DNA of 64,000 nucleotides from RUG563 sp045589355. GTDB lineage: Bacteria; Bacillota; Clostridia; Christensenellales; Aristaeellaceae. Where the stretch lies: NCBI GenBank assembly GCA_045589355.1, contig JAZNOW010000019.1, positions 1 through 64,000 on the forward strand, in the 5' to 3' direction. The position numbers and the translations under genes are program-made. Below are positions 8,506 to 17,008 of the stretch, in pieces (within the stretch, counting starts at the first letter, position 1; every line of letters begins with the position of its first letter). Below the pieces are notes generated by a model. It was not told where the DNA came from, did not search any database, and saw only the letters and a program-made list of their open reading frames with translations.

Positions 8506-8841
8506 ATGGCATCGAGGAAAGAGTATTTGGCGTTTATATTGGAACAGCTCTCCGAACTGGAAGAAATCACGTACAGAGCCATGATGGGTGAATATATCCT
8601 TTATTACCGGGGCAAAGTGATGGGCGGCATTTACGATGACCGGCTGCTGGTAAAGCCGGTGAAAGCGGCGGCGGCGCTTATGCCCGATGCAGTATACGAC
8701 CTGCCCTATGAGGGAGCAAAAGAAATGCTGTTGGTGGATCAGGTGGACAGCAAAGAATTTCTGAACAAACTGTTTGATGCCCTGTATAACGAACTTCCTG
8801 CACCCAAGAAGAAAGAAACGAATGCCAATTTGCTGAGGTGA
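8506..8841 (+). CDS. TfoX N-terminal domain protein
   Basis: This is a stand-alone TfoX/Sxy N-terminal domain (111 residues) with the family phrases RAMMGEYILYYRGKVMGGIYDDRLLVKP and a C-terminal helix. In gamma-proteobacteria TfoX links to competence; small single-domain versions in Clostridia have no assigned role. CGGAGG at 8495-8500 sets the start at the ATG of MASRKEYL, and a longer frame to 8458 overlaps the VOC gene without a ribosome site. Its stop overlaps the region upstream of the next gene. Confidence 0.8.
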   Translation: MASRKEYLAFILEQLSELEEITYRAMMGEYILYYRGKVMGGIYDDRLLVKPVKAAAALMPDAVYDLPYEGAKEMLLVDQVDSKEFLNKLFDALYNELPAPKKKETNANLLR

Positions 8842-8846
8842 TTTCA

Positions 8847-9923
8847 ATGAACGAAGAATGCTTGATTTGTAAAGCGCCGCTTGAATACCTGAACCGTGAT
8901 GAAACAATGGAATGCATGCTTTGCCACAAGGTGCAAAGCAGTAAAACAAGATGTGTGAAGGGGCATTTTGTTTGTGATGCCTGTCACAGCGCAGGGGTGG
9001 ATGGGGTGATTTCCATTTGCCTGAATAGCCATTCAAAAAACCCCATTGAAATTCTGGAAGAAATGATGGCCCTGCCCACCTGCCACATGCACGGGCCGGA
9101 GCATCATACCATGGTGGGCGCTGCCCTTTTGACGGCCTATAAGAATGCCGGGGGAGAAATAGATTTACAGCCTGCTCTGCTTGAAATGCAAAAGAGGGGA
9201 AAGCAGGTGCCCGGCGGGGCCTGTGGTTTCTGGGGGGCTTGCGGAGCTGGCATCAGTACGGGCATGTACCTGTCCATTGCATTGAAGGCCACGCCGCTGG
9301 CGAAGGAAGCCTGGGGGCTTTCCAACCGGATGACGGCCAAAGCGCTGGAAGCCATCGGCAAAAACGGCGGCCCCCGCTGCTGCAAACGGGATTCCTATCT
9401 GGCGGTAAGGGAAGCAGTGAAATTCACCGAAGAACATCTGGGCGTTTCCATGGAAATGGGCAGCATTTTCTGCTCCCGTTCTCACCTGAACAACCAGTGC
9501 CTGCGGGAAAAATGCATGTTCCATCAAACGCCGAAGAAGAAGATCGCCTTTATTTGTGTGCACAATTCCTGCCGCAGCCAGATCGCCGAAGCTTTGGGCA
9601 GGCACCTGGCTTCGGATGTATTCGATTCCTATTCTGCCGGAACTGAAACCAGGCCGCACATCAACCGGGATGCCGTGCGGATCATGAAGGAAATGTACGG
9701 CATTGACATGGAAAGAAAACAGTATTCCAAATTGATCGGGGATATTCCGTCACCGGATGTGGCCATTTCCATGGGCTGCAATGTAGGCTGTCCCTTTGTG
9801 GAAAGAGGGTTTGACGAAAACTGGGAACTGGATGACCCCACCGGGAAAAGCGATGACGAATTCAGGAAGATCATTGGGAAAATCGAAGAATACATTCTGC
9901 GGCTGAAAGAAAAATACAAGTAA
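8847..9923 (+). CDS. DUF5714 - arsenate reductase/LMW-PTP fusion protein
   Basis: The protein has 358 residues in two parts. Residues 1-225 begin with a Cys-rich zinc-ribbon-like segment (C5xxC8, C23xxC26, C36, C43xxC46) and continue as a DUF5714-like domain with GGACGFWGACGAG (123-135). Residues 231-358 are a low-molecular-weight phosphatase/ArsC domain with the CX5R loop CVHNSCR (237-243), a GCNVGCPF motif and NWELDDPTGK, which match thioredoxin-coupled arsenate reductases. GAGGTG six bases upstream favours the ATG at 8847 over the GTG at 8838. The reading frame is continuous across the junction. The joint role is unknown. Confidence 0.8.
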   Translation: MNEECLICKAPLEYLNRDETMECMLCHKVQSSKTRCVKGHFVCDACHSAGVDGVISICLNSHSKNPIEILEEMMALPTCHMHGPEHHTMVGAALLTAYKNAGGEIDLQPALLEMQKRGKQVPGGACGFWGACGAGISTGMYLSIALKATPLAKEAWGLSNRMTAKALEAIGKNGGPRCCKRDSYLAVREAVKFTEEHLGVSMEMGSIFCSRSHLNNQCLREKCMFHQTPKKKIAFICVHNSCRSQIAEALGRHLASDVFDSYSAGTETRPHINRDAVRIMKEMYGIDMERKQYSKLIGDIPSPDVAISMGCNVGCPFVERGFDENWELDDPTGKSDDEFRKIIGKIEEYILRLKEKYK

Positions 9924-9960
9924 TCAACAATGTCGCAACGCTATGGGCTGATATAAAAAT

Positions 9961-9992
9961 AAGCTGACAGGAAGATGCTGTCAGCTTGTTTC
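9961..9992. terminator. Bidirectional terminator
   Basis: AAGCTGACAG and CTGTCAGCTT form a 10-bp stem with a T-rich tail on the plus strand and AAAAAT before it, serving the convergent genes ending at 9923 and 10000. Confidence 0.75.
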
Positions 9993-9999
9993 TTTTACA

Positions 10000-10692
10000 T
10001 CAAAGGATTTTTCCATCCGGTGTGATGGTGATGATGTTCAGGGGAATGTCCTTGCCGCTTTGGGAAAGGGCGGTTTGTACGGCGTGGGAAAGGCCGCCGC
10101 AGCAGGGAACGGTCATGCGGGTGACGGTGATGGAGCGGATGGAGTTGGCAAGGAAAATCTGGGTCAGCTTATCGGCATATTGGGCGTCGTCCAGCTTGGG
10201 GCAGCCGATGAGGGTCACTTTGCCCCGGATAAAGTGCTGATGGAAGTTGCCGTAGGCGTAGGCGGTGCAGTCGGCAGCGATGAGCAAATCGGCGTTTGGG
10301 AAAAAGGGGCTGTTGACGGGCACCAGCTTCAGCTGCACCGGGAAATTGGAAAGGCATCCGGGCAGGGCTGCAGGAGAGGCCGGGGCGGCAGGGGAGAGGG
10401 TGCGGCAGGCGCTGCCGGGACAGCCGCAGGGCAGGTTTTCCTTCCCTCCTTCTTTGGCCAGCTTTGCGGCCAGCACCGCTTTTTCGTTGTAGGCAGCAGC
10501 TTCTCTTTCCTCAAAGGTGATGGCGCCGGTGGGGCAGGCGGGCAGGCAATCCCCCAGGCCGTCGCAATAGTCTTCCCGCAATAGCTTTGCTTTGCCGTTC
10601 ACCATGCCGATGGCGCCTTCGTGGCAGGCATTGGCACACAGGCTGCAGCCGATGCATTTTTCTTCGCTGATTTTGATGATCTTGCGGATCAT
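10000..10692 (-). CDS. 4Fe-4S ferredoxin-type protein
   Basis: The 230-residue protein starts with two 4Fe-4S binding motifs: CIGCSLCANAC (14-24) and the less regular CDGLGDCLPACPTG (about 43-56). A Cys-containing linker (PCGCPGSAC) and a C-terminal domain with CPKL and CCGGL follow, the latter perhaps binding another metal centre. Proteins of this layout often sit divergent from a Crp/Fnr regulator in Clostridia, as here, which suggests a role in redox sensing or nitrogen-oxide metabolism. No electron partner is encoded nearby. AGGAGG precedes the ATG. Confidence 0.85.
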   Translation of the reverse strand: MIRKIIKISEEKCIGCSLCANACHEGAIGMVNGKAKLLREDYCDGLGDCLPACPTGAITFEEREAAAYNEKAVLAAKLAKEGGKENLPCGCPGSACRTLSPAAPASPAALPGCLSNFPVQLKLVPVNSPFFPNADLLIAADCTAYAYGNFHQHFIRGKVTLIGCPKLDDAQYADKLTQIFLANSIRSITVTRMTVPCCGGLSHAVQTALSQSGKDIPLNIITITPDGKIL

Positions 10693-10718
10693 ATAAAAAC
10701 CTCCTGAATGCGTTGTTC

Positions 10719-10747
10719 TTGACCTGACAAGGGCATTATAGTATACT
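10719..10747 (+). promoter_or_regulatory. Sigma-A promoter of the Crp/Fnr gene
   Basis: TTGACC, 17 bases, TATACT. Transcription would start near 10754, just upstream of the palindrome at 10763-10776. Confidence 0.7.
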
Positions 10748-10762
10748 GAAAAAAGAAAGTCT

Positions 10763-10776
10763 GTTGAAATTTCAAC
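10763..10776. promoter_or_regulatory. Palindrome GTTGAAATTTCAAC, candidate Crp/Fnr operator
   Basis: This perfect 14-bp palindrome is centred about 16 bases after the predicted start of transcription, a position that would block transcription. Its arms TTGA/TCAA recall Fnr half-sites, though the spacer is 4 rather than 6 bases. Two more GTTGA-N4-TCAAC sites precede the gene at 45065. Confidence 0.5.
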
Positions 10777-10793
10777 GGAAAAGGTGGAAAATG

Positions 10794-11468
10794 ATGCATT
10801 TTTCGGACGAGTTGCTGCTGTGTCCGCTGTTTCGGGGCATTGAGAAACAGGAGGGCGCGGCTATGCTGGGCTGCCTTGGTGCCCGGCAGATGCGGTACAA
10901 AAAAGGGGAAATCATTTTCGCGGAGGGGGAGCCGGCCAGGGACGTGGGCATTTTGCTGAAAGGGCAGGTGCAGCTGGTGCGGACGGATTACTTCGGCAAC
11001 CGAAGCATTATGATGCACATCCATCCGGGGCAATTGTTTGCGGAATCCTTTGCCTGTGCCCGGGCGGAAAAGCTGCCGGTGAGCGTGATGGCAACAGAGG
11101 AAGCGGAGGTTATGCTGCTGGATTGCCAAAGGGTGCTTTCCAGCTGCTGTAAGGCCTGCCAGTTCCACAGCAAAATGATTTTCAACCTGCTGAAAATCGT
11201 GGCGGAAAAGAACCTTTCCCTGCATCAGAAGGCCATGATCTGTGCCAAGCGGACCACCCGGGAAAAGCTGATGGCCTACCTGCTTTTGCGGGCCAAGGAA
11301 GCGGGAAAGGCGGATTTTTCCATTCCTTTTGACCGGCAGGGGCTGGCCGATTACCTGGAGGTGGACCGCAGCGGCCTTTCTGCCGAAATGAGCAAGCTGA
11401 AAAAAGAAGGCATTCTGGATTATTACAAGAACAATTTCCGTCTGCATCATGTGGTGCAGGACGGATGA
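10794..11468 (+). CDS. Crp/Fnr-family transcriptional regulator
   Basis: The 224-residue protein has an N-terminal cyclic-nucleotide-binding-type beta roll (about 15-125, with IIFAEGEPARDVGILLKGQV) and a C-terminal winged helix (about 150-220, RQGLADYLEVDRSGLSAEMS as recognition part). There is no N-terminal Fnr Cys cluster, but three Cys lie at the dimer-helix start (SSCCKAC), a possible redox-sensing site. AAGGTGG at 10781-10787 is best spaced for the ATG at 10794; 10791 is also possible. The divergent ferredoxin gene is a likely target. Confidence 0.85.
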   Translation: MHFSDELLLCPLFRGIEKQEGAAMLGCLGARQMRYKKGEIIFAEGEPARDVGILLKGQVQLVRTDYFGNRSIMMHIHPGQLFAESFACARAEKLPVSVMATEEAEVMLLDCQRVLSSCCKACQFHSKMIFNLLKIVAEKNLSLHQKAMICAKRTTREKLMAYLLLRAKEAGKADFSIPFDRQGLADYLEVDRSGLSAEMSKLKKEGILDYYKNNFRLHHVVQDG

Positions 11469-11485
11469 ACGGGGGAGAAAAAGAA

Positions 11486-11953
11486 ATGGACAGGATATCA
11501 AAACCTGCAGCCAATGCAGCGTTTTTTGCATGGACGCTCCTTTCCTGTGCGGTGCACATTTTGCTGCTTCGCGGAAACGTGAACATGGCTCTTCCCGTGT
11601 GGCAGAGGCTGCTCATGGTTCCCTGTGCCATTTTTACGGTTTTGTTTGTGCACGAAGGGGTGCATTTTGTGTTTATGAAGCTGTTTGGCATGGGCAAGGT
11701 GAAGCTGATCTTCGCCAAGGCCAGCCTGGGCATTCCCACACCGGGGGTATTGGCACAAAAGCAAGGCACTAAGGGCCAGGAGATCATCATGCGGCTGGCG
11801 CCGTTTGTGTTTCTGACCATTCTGCCGGATCTTCTTTTTGCTTTCTGTACCGGTGTTCCTCTGTTTTTCTTCCTTGTGGCCATTGCCAATTGTGCCGGTT
11901 GTTTTTATGATGTGATGGACGTGCGGGCGATCCTGAAAAGCGAGAAAGTTTGA
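11486..11953 (+). CDS. DUF3267-type putative membrane metalloprotease
   Basis: The 155-residue membrane protein has four likely helices. HEGVH in VLFVHEGVHFVFMKLFG is an HExxH zinc site inside a membrane segment, and the later phrase FYDVMDVRAIL supplies a conserved Asp as in DUF3267 proteins, small relatives of site-2-type proteases. No substrate is known. GGGGGAG at 11471-11477 supports the ATG at 11486; an ATG at 11465 overlapping the regulator stop is an alternative. Confidence 0.7.
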   Translation: MDRISKPAANAAFFAWTLLSCAVHILLLRGNVNMALPVWQRLLMVPCAIFTVLFVHEGVHFVFMKLFGMGKVKLIFAKASLGIPTPGVLAQKQGTKGQEIIMRLAPFVFLTILPDLLFAFCTGVPLFFFLVAIANCAGCFYDVMDVRAILKSEKV

Positions 11954-11971
11954 TGCGAAACGGAGGAAACG

Positions 11972-12421
11972 ATGCGAAACAGAAGCATGGCGCTGGTGGT
12001 GCGGGATGACAGGATCCTGATGATTCAAACCTATCGACATAATCGCTCGATCTGGGAATTGCCGGGCGGAGGGATTGAAAAGGGTGAAACACCTCAGGAA
12101 GCAGCTGTCCGGGAATTAAAGGAGGAATGCGGCGTGGACGGCGTTGTCGTTCGGCCGCTGAACACCCTGCATTGCAAAGACGGCAGCGTGGAATATGTGT
12201 TTCTGGTGGATGTGCCCCGGGATCAGCAGCCCATGGTGGGCATGGATCCGGAAGTGGAACCGGGTAGGGAGCAATCCATTAAAAACGTGTGCTGGAAAAA
12301 GCTGAAGGAGCTCAGCGAAAAGGACCGGGCGTTTTTGTGGTCTTACGGATTAATGGAGGTAGAACCCTATTTTGAGCTGGTGCTCAGCTGGGGCGATGCC
12401 GTCAGTTACCCCGGGGAATAA
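11972..12421 (+). CDS. NUDIX hydrolase
   Basis: This 149-residue protein carries the full NUDIX box GGGIEKGETPQEAAVRELKE followed by ECGV (about residues 31-54), including the metal-binding REL-EE core, in a MutT-like fold. It would hydrolyse a nucleoside diphosphate linked to another group; the substrate is not predictable. It follows the DUF3267 gene by 18 bases and precedes the HD-GNAT gene by 20, so it is probably co-transcribed. Confidence 0.9.
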   Translation: MRNRSMALVVRDDRILMIQTYRHNRSIWELPGGGIEKGETPQEAAVRELKEECGVDGVVVRPLNTLHCKDGSVEYVFLVDVPRDQQPMVGMDPEVEPGREQSIKNVCWKKLKELSEKDRAFLWSYGLMEVEPYFELVLSWGDAVSYPGE

Positions 12422-12441
12422 AAGGAAAACACATTGAGGAA

Positions 12442-13461
12442 ATGATGAACCATCAAATGATTGAAAATGTATACCTGACCCATCATAAAGAGCGTACGTT
12501 GGCCCACGTGAAAGAAGTGGCGGAAACGGCGGTGCGGCTGGCGGAAAGGTATGGGCTGGATATGGAAAAGACCCGGCTGGCTGCACTTTTGCACGATATC
12601 AGCGTCCTGATGACGCCGCAGGAGATGCATGCGCTGGCAGTGGCGCGGGGAATGGATATCGACCCGGCGGAAGAGAAGTATCCCTTTCTTTTACACCAGC
12701 GGATGTCAAAAATGATTGCGGAAGAAAAATTTGATATTCATGATCCGGAAATCCTGAGTGCCATTGAATGCCACACCACGTTAAAGAAACATGCCGGCAT
12801 GTATGATAAAGTGATCTTCCTGTCTGATAAACTTTCCTGGGATCAGCAGGGCGTGCCGCCCTACTATGACCGGGTGATGGAAAAACTGGAAGAATCGCTG
12901 GATGCGGCCTGTTTTGAATTCATCGACTACCAGTTTGAGAACAACCTGCTTTTGATGCCCCATCAGTGGATCAAAGAAGCGTATGCGGATCTGAGACAGC
13001 CGATCTGTGCAGACATGGCGGATATCGCTGCATTGACGCAGCTTAGGCTGAAGTACTTGCAGGAAGACTTGGGCAAGATGGATGAAGACACTCAAACACG
13101 GCTGATGATTGATTTGCCCCTGTATTTTGAAAAGCACCTGAATCGGGACATTTTTTGCTATTTGATCAGGGAGCAGGGGGAAGCGGTAGCCTGTGCTTTC
13201 CTGCTGGTGACGGAAAAGCCGGCCAGCCCCATGTTTATAACGGGAAAATGCGGCACGGTGATGAATGTGTACACAGAGCCCGCATACCGCAAAAAGGGCT
13301 ATGGAAAAAAGGTGATGGACGCATTGCTTCAGGATGCGAAGAACATGCAGCTGAGTTATGTGGAATTGAAGTCTACAGAGGATGGATATCCGCTGTACAG
13401 GGCAGTGGGATTCGAGGACGATGTGCCCCAATACCATCTGATGAAGTGGTACAACTGTTAA
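12442..13461 (+). CDS. HD-domain (YqeK-like) - GNAT acetyltransferase fusion
   Basis: The 339-residue protein joins two enzymes. Residues 1-185 are an HD hydrolase of the YqeK (diadenosine tetraphosphatase) type with H22, H51-D52, H85, H111 and D129 all present. Residues 190-339 are a GNAT acetyltransferase with acetyl-CoA motif EPAYRKKGYGKKVM and the ending YPLYRAVGFEDD. The frame is unbroken. A NUDIX gene, another nucleotide-directed enzyme, lies just upstream. Whether the acetyltransferase acts on the product of the HD domain is not known. Confidence 0.8.
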   Translation: MMNHQMIENVYLTHHKERTLAHVKEVAETAVRLAERYGLDMEKTRLAALLHDISVLMTPQEMHALAVARGMDIDPAEEKYPFLLHQRMSKMIAEEKFDIHDPEILSAIECHTTLKKHAGMYDKVIFLSDKLSWDQQGVPPYYDRVMEKLEESLDAACFEFIDYQFENNLLLMPHQWIKEAYADLRQPICADMADIAALTQLRLKYLQEDLGKMDEDTQTRLMIDLPLYFEKHLNRDIFCYLIREQGEAVACAFLLVTEKPASPMFITGKCGTVMNVYTEPAYRKKGYGKKVMDALLQDAKNMQLSYVELKSTEDGYPLYRAVGFEDDVPQYHLMKWYNC

Positions 13462-13481
13462 AATGGAAATGAAAGGGAGAA

Positions 13482-14426
13482 ATGATGAACAATCTGTTCC
13501 TGGAAGGGCTGAAAGAAGGAAACCGGGAAAAGCTTTTGCAGGTGCCAAAGAGTGACCTGCACAGCCATTCCACCAAGGGCTGCCGAAGGGCATGGCTGGA
13601 GGAAAGGCTGAACCGGCACTTTCCTGCACCGCCGGAGAAATTCGGCGGTTTGATTGGCATGCAGGAATGGTTCAGAGCCACCATCAAGCCCTTCAGTAAT
13701 ACCACTGAAGGAATGGTGATGCGCTGGGAAGGGGCTTTTGCGGAGGCAAAGCGGAATAATATCCAGAGGCTTTCCATGAACTTCGGCGCACCGGAGATTG
13801 ATGAACTGGGGGGAATGGAGGCTTTCAAAACAGTGATTCAGGGGCTTCACAGTGCCTGGTGCCCCGATACCGTATTTGAACCGGAGATTACCTATGTTTC
13901 CTGCTGTGATGCAGCGGAAGTGGCAGAAAAGATGGATGCTTATCTCACATGCGGCTTTTTCAAATCTCTGGATGTATGCGGCGGCGAGGATGTGCAGCCG
14001 ATCGAAGCCTTTTTGCCGCTGTACCGCAAGGCGGAACAATATCATCTGGTGAAAAGGATGCATGTGGGGGAATCGGGGACGGCGGAGGATGTACAGCGTG
14101 CTGTGGAAACGCTGGGGCTTGACGAAGTGCATCACGGCATTCATGCAGCCGATTCGGAAAAAGTGATGCAGTTCCTTGCAGATCACCGGATCCAATTGAA
14201 CATCTGTCCCAGCAGCAATGTAATGCTGGGCTTTGCTGAAAGCTATCAGAACCATCCTATCAAAGTGCTGTATGAAAACGGGGTGCCCGTCACCATCAAT
14301 ACCGATGACTTGCTGATATTTGACAGCTCCATTGAAAACGAATACCTGCGGCTGTATCAGGCAGGGGCCCTTCGTGCAGATCAGCTGGATGATATCCGCC
14401 GGCAGGGGCTGAAGATGAACGACTGA
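13482..14426 (+). CDS. Adenosine deaminase-family hydrolase
   Basis: The 314-residue amidohydrolase shows the family metal and catalytic sites: SDLHSH near residue 24 (HxH), MHVGESG (His and catalytic Glu), HHGIHA, NICPSSNVMLG and TINTDD (the Asp pair near 273). It is slightly shorter than typical adenosine deaminases (about 330-350) and may act on another purine nucleoside or base. AAGGGAG precedes the tandem ATG codons at 13482/13485. It lies in a run with nucleotide-directed enzymes. Confidence 0.8.
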   Translation: MMNNLFLEGLKEGNREKLLQVPKSDLHSHSTKGCRRAWLEERLNRHFPAPPEKFGGLIGMQEWFRATIKPFSNTTEGMVMRWEGAFAEAKRNNIQRLSMNFGAPEIDELGGMEAFKTVIQGLHSAWCPDTVFEPEITYVSCCDAAEVAEKMDAYLTCGFFKSLDVCGGEDVQPIEAFLPLYRKAEQYHLVKRMHVGESGTAEDVQRAVETLGLDEVHHGIHAADSEKVMQFLADHRIQLNICPSSNVMLGFAESYQNHPIKVLYENGVPVTINTDDLLIFDSSIENEYLRLYQAGALRADQLDDIRRQGLKMND

Positions 14427-14444
14427 AATAAGCAGAGGTGCAAA

Positions 14445-14951
14445 ATGAACTGCAGATTACCGGAAGCGGGCGATAAGCACATCCTGATGGCCTATGTTCA
14501 GGAGCATGTTGATAACGGAGAAAAGAGCATCAGCGCCAGCATGGGGCTCAACTCCACCGATTATGCAGCATGGCTGGAGAAAATTCAGCACAATGCATCG
14601 GTCGGGGATGAAGCGTGGGGAAGGTCGCTGTTGTATCTTTGCTTTGACCAAATGAAGCTGGTTGGTTTGTTGAGTATCCGGTACGAACTGCCGCAGGAAT
14701 TGAAAAATCAATACGGCGATATCGGCTATGGGGTGAGGCCCTCCGAAAGAAACAAGGGCTATGCCACACGCATGCTTCAGTATGGGCTGGAGGTTTGCAA
14801 GGAAAAAGGAATGGATCAGGTTATCCTTGGGTGCTATCAGGAGAACGGTGCTTCTGTCCGGTTGATTGAGAAAAGCGGCGGTGTGCTGATCAACGAAAAT
14901 GAAAACCGCACGGAAGGCAGAAAAAGCCTGTATTATCGGATCGGGCTGTAA
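14445..14951 (+). CDS. GNAT N-acetyltransferase
   Basis: The 168-residue protein is a GNAT enzyme: a beta strand with DIGYGVRPSERNKGYATRML (motif A, acetyl-CoA pyrophosphate loop, about 91-110) is followed by VILGCYQENGASVRLIEKSGG. The N-terminus lacks a clear first strand. The acceptor is unknown. It follows the deaminase gene by 18 bases and precedes another GNAT by 15. Confidence 0.85.
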   Translation: MNCRLPEAGDKHILMAYVQEHVDNGEKSISASMGLNSTDYAAWLEKIQHNASVGDEAWGRSLLYLCFDQMKLVGLLSIRYELPQELKNQYGDIGYGVRPSERNKGYATRMLQYGLEVCKEKGMDQVILGCYQENGASVRLIEKSGGVLINENENRTEGRKSLYYRIGL

Positions 14952-14966
14952 ACGGAAGGTGATCAT

Positions 14967-15401
14967 ATGATCAGGAAAATGGAACAGAGGGATCTTCTTC
15001 CCTGCGGCGAAATCTATGCCCGGGCGTTCCCTCAGGAGCATTGGGGCATCGACTGGACGAAGGAAAATGCCGCGGCTTATTTGCAGGATTTTTTTGAGCA
15101 GAAGAAGTTTGTGGGCTATGTGTACGAAGAAGATGGGAACGTGCTGGGCTGCATTCTGGCCCTGCGGAAGATTTGCGGCAGCCGGGAAGAAATGCACATT
15201 CAGGAGATGGCGGTGCTGCCGGAAAAGCAGGGGCAGGGCATCGGGAAAAAGCTGCTGAACGCCGTGGAGAAATACGGCCTGGAACAGGGCATGGCCGGGC
15301 TTGTTCTGTACACCAGCGCCTATGCCCCGGCGGCGAAGTTTTACGAAAAGTGCGGTTTCCAATTATCCCAGGGCACCATCTGCATGTACCTGAACATGTG
15401 A
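14967..15401 (+). CDS. GNAT N-acetyltransferase
   Basis: This 144-residue GNAT has motif A with VLPEKQGQGIGKKLLN (about 76-91) and the ending APAAKFYEKCGF. Its small size and short N-terminal domain resemble aminoglycoside- or amine-type acetyltransferases, but no substrate can be inferred. AAGGTGAT precedes the ATG. It is one of four separate GNAT proteins, plus one fused domain, encoded between 12442 and 19274. Confidence 0.85.
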   Translation: MIRKMEQRDLLPCGEIYARAFPQEHWGIDWTKENAAAYLQDFFEQKKFVGYVYEEDGNVLGCILALRKICGSREEMHIQEMAVLPEKQGQGIGKKLLNAVEKYGLEQGMAGLVLYTSAYAPAAKFYEKCGFQLSQGTICMYLNM

Positions 15402-15440
15402 CGGAGCAAGGCGGAACGAAGAAAAACAGGGGTGTGAACC

Positions 15441-16196
15441 ATGGACATTATCCAATCGTTTTACGATCAGCTGGCGGATGCCTACGATCAGCTGTTTCAG
15501 GATTGGCAAGCCGCTACCGGAGAACAGGCAGAAATTCTGGAAAGAATATTTTCGCAAAATGGGTTTGATGCATCGGCCTGTGTTCTGGATTGTGCCTGCG
15601 GCATCGGCACCCAGGCCATCGGGCTGGCCATGAAAGGGTATCGCGTAACGGCGTCCGATATCAGCGAAGCGGAACTGAAACAGGCCGGGAAAAGGGCGGC
15701 TGAAAACGGGGTGAATATCCGGCTGAAAAAAGCGGATTTTCGGGCCCTTGAGGATGTGTTTCGAGAACAATTTGATCTTGTGATCTGCATGGATAACGCT
15801 TTGCCTCACATGCTGACAAAAGAGGATTTGCACAAAGCCCTTTGCAGCATCGCCGGGCGGGTGAAGCCGGGCGGCCTGTTTGCGGCCAGCATCCGGGATT
15901 ACGATGCGCTGCTTCGGGATAAGCCGCCCTATTCGCCGCCCTACATCCACAAAACGGAAAAGGGACAAAAGGTCTCCTTCCAGACCTGGGCCTGGCAGGG
16001 GGATCATTACAAACTGACCCAGTACATCATTGACGATGCGGAAACGCTGCAGATCAGCAAATTTGACTGCGAATACCGGGCGGTCAGGCGGGAAGAGATG
16101 AGCGCCCTGCTGCGGCAAGCCGGCTTTTTGGATGTGCAGTGGCACTTTCCGGAGGAAACAGGGTTTTACCAGCCCATTGTGGTGGCTGGAAAGTAA
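15441..16196 (+). CDS. Class I SAM-dependent methyltransferase
   Basis: The 251-residue protein has motif I VLDCACGIGTQAIGL (about 47-61), the acidic turn ASDISEAEL and a motif with DLVICMDNALPHM, as in the glycine N-methyltransferase-like branch of small-molecule methyltransferases. The C-terminal part is rich in beta strands. The substrate is unknown. It follows the GNAT by 39 bases with AACAGGGG before the ATG and is followed closely by the AAA ATPase. Confidence 0.85.
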   Translation: MDIIQSFYDQLADAYDQLFQDWQAATGEQAEILERIFSQNGFDASACVLDCACGIGTQAIGLAMKGYRVTASDISEAELKQAGKRAAENGVNIRLKKADFRALEDVFREQFDLVICMDNALPHMLTKEDLHKALCSIAGRVKPGGLFAASIRDYDALLRDKPPYSPPYIHKTEKGQKVSFQTWAWQGDHYKLTQYIIDDAETLQISKFDCEYRAVRREEMSALLRQAGFLDVQWHFPEETGFYQPIVVAGK

Positions 16197-16238
16197 GAAA
16201 TGTATCGGCTGAAAAAAGACTTTGGGGAGGCGAAACGG

Positions 16239-16994
16239 ATGGCATTGGCAAAGAAATGCTACATCGGCGATGTGATGTGGATGCAGGATCCGGATGAAGG
16301 CTCCTACCTGCATGGGATTCCTGCGGTGAAGCATCTGAAAAAGATGCAGCATCTTCCCCTGCATGCCCCGGTCACGTTTCTGGTGGGGGAAAACGGCACC
16401 GGCAAATCCACTCTGCTGGAGGCCATTGCGGTGGCGGCAGGGTTCAATCCGGAGGGCGGCACGAAAAACTTTTCCTTTGCCACCCGCGCCACCCATTCCA
16501 AACTGCATGAATGCATCCGGCTGGCCCGATACGGCTTTCCCAAAGACGGCTTTTTTCTGCGGGCGGAAAGCTTTTATAATGTGGCCACCAATATTGATGA
16601 GATGGACGAAGCGGGAGGCCTGGGTGCCCCGGTGGTCAATAGCTTCGGCGGCGTATCCCTCCATGAGCAGAGCCATGGGGAAAGCTTTTTATCGGTGGTG
16701 GTGCATCGGTTCGGCGGCAACGGCCTGTACATCCTGGATGAACCGGAGGCGGCACTGTCGCCCATGCGGCTGATGACCCTGCTGGCCGAAATGGACCGGC
16801 TGGTGAAAACGAACAGCCAGTTCATCATTTCCACCCATTCGCCCATTCTGATGGCGTATCCCGGTGCCGAAATACTGGAGTTGAGCGATGCGGGCATCCG
16901 CAGCGTGGAGTATCGGGAAACGGAGCATTATCAGGTGACAAGGCGTTTTCTGGAAAACCCGGAAAAGATGCTGCATTATCTGCTGGATGATTAA
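16239..16994 (+). CDS. AAA-family ATPase (ABC-type fold, stand-alone)
   Basis: The 251-residue ATPase carries Walker A GENGTGKST at about 53-61, Walker B LYILDEPEAAL (about 168-178) and a switch His in STHSP. It lacks the normal ABC signature and any partner permease, like the small predicted ATPases related to RecF/OLD family heads. I chose the ATG at 16239 because GGGGAGG lies eight bases upstream; an ATG at 16200 would add 13 residues but lacks a good site. Function is unknown. Confidence 0.75.
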   Translation: MALAKKCYIGDVMWMQDPDEGSYLHGIPAVKHLKKMQHLPLHAPVTFLVGENGTGKSTLLEAIAVAAGFNPEGGTKNFSFATRATHSKLHECIRLARYGFPKDGFFLRAESFYNVATNIDEMDEAGGLGAPVVNSFGGVSLHEQSHGESFLSVVVHRFGGNGLYILDEPEAALSPMRLMTLLAEMDRLVKTNSQFIISTHSPILMAYPGAEILELSDAGIRSVEYRETEHYQVTRRFLENPEKMLHYLLDD

Positions 16995-17008
16995 GAAAAG
17001 GAGTAAGT

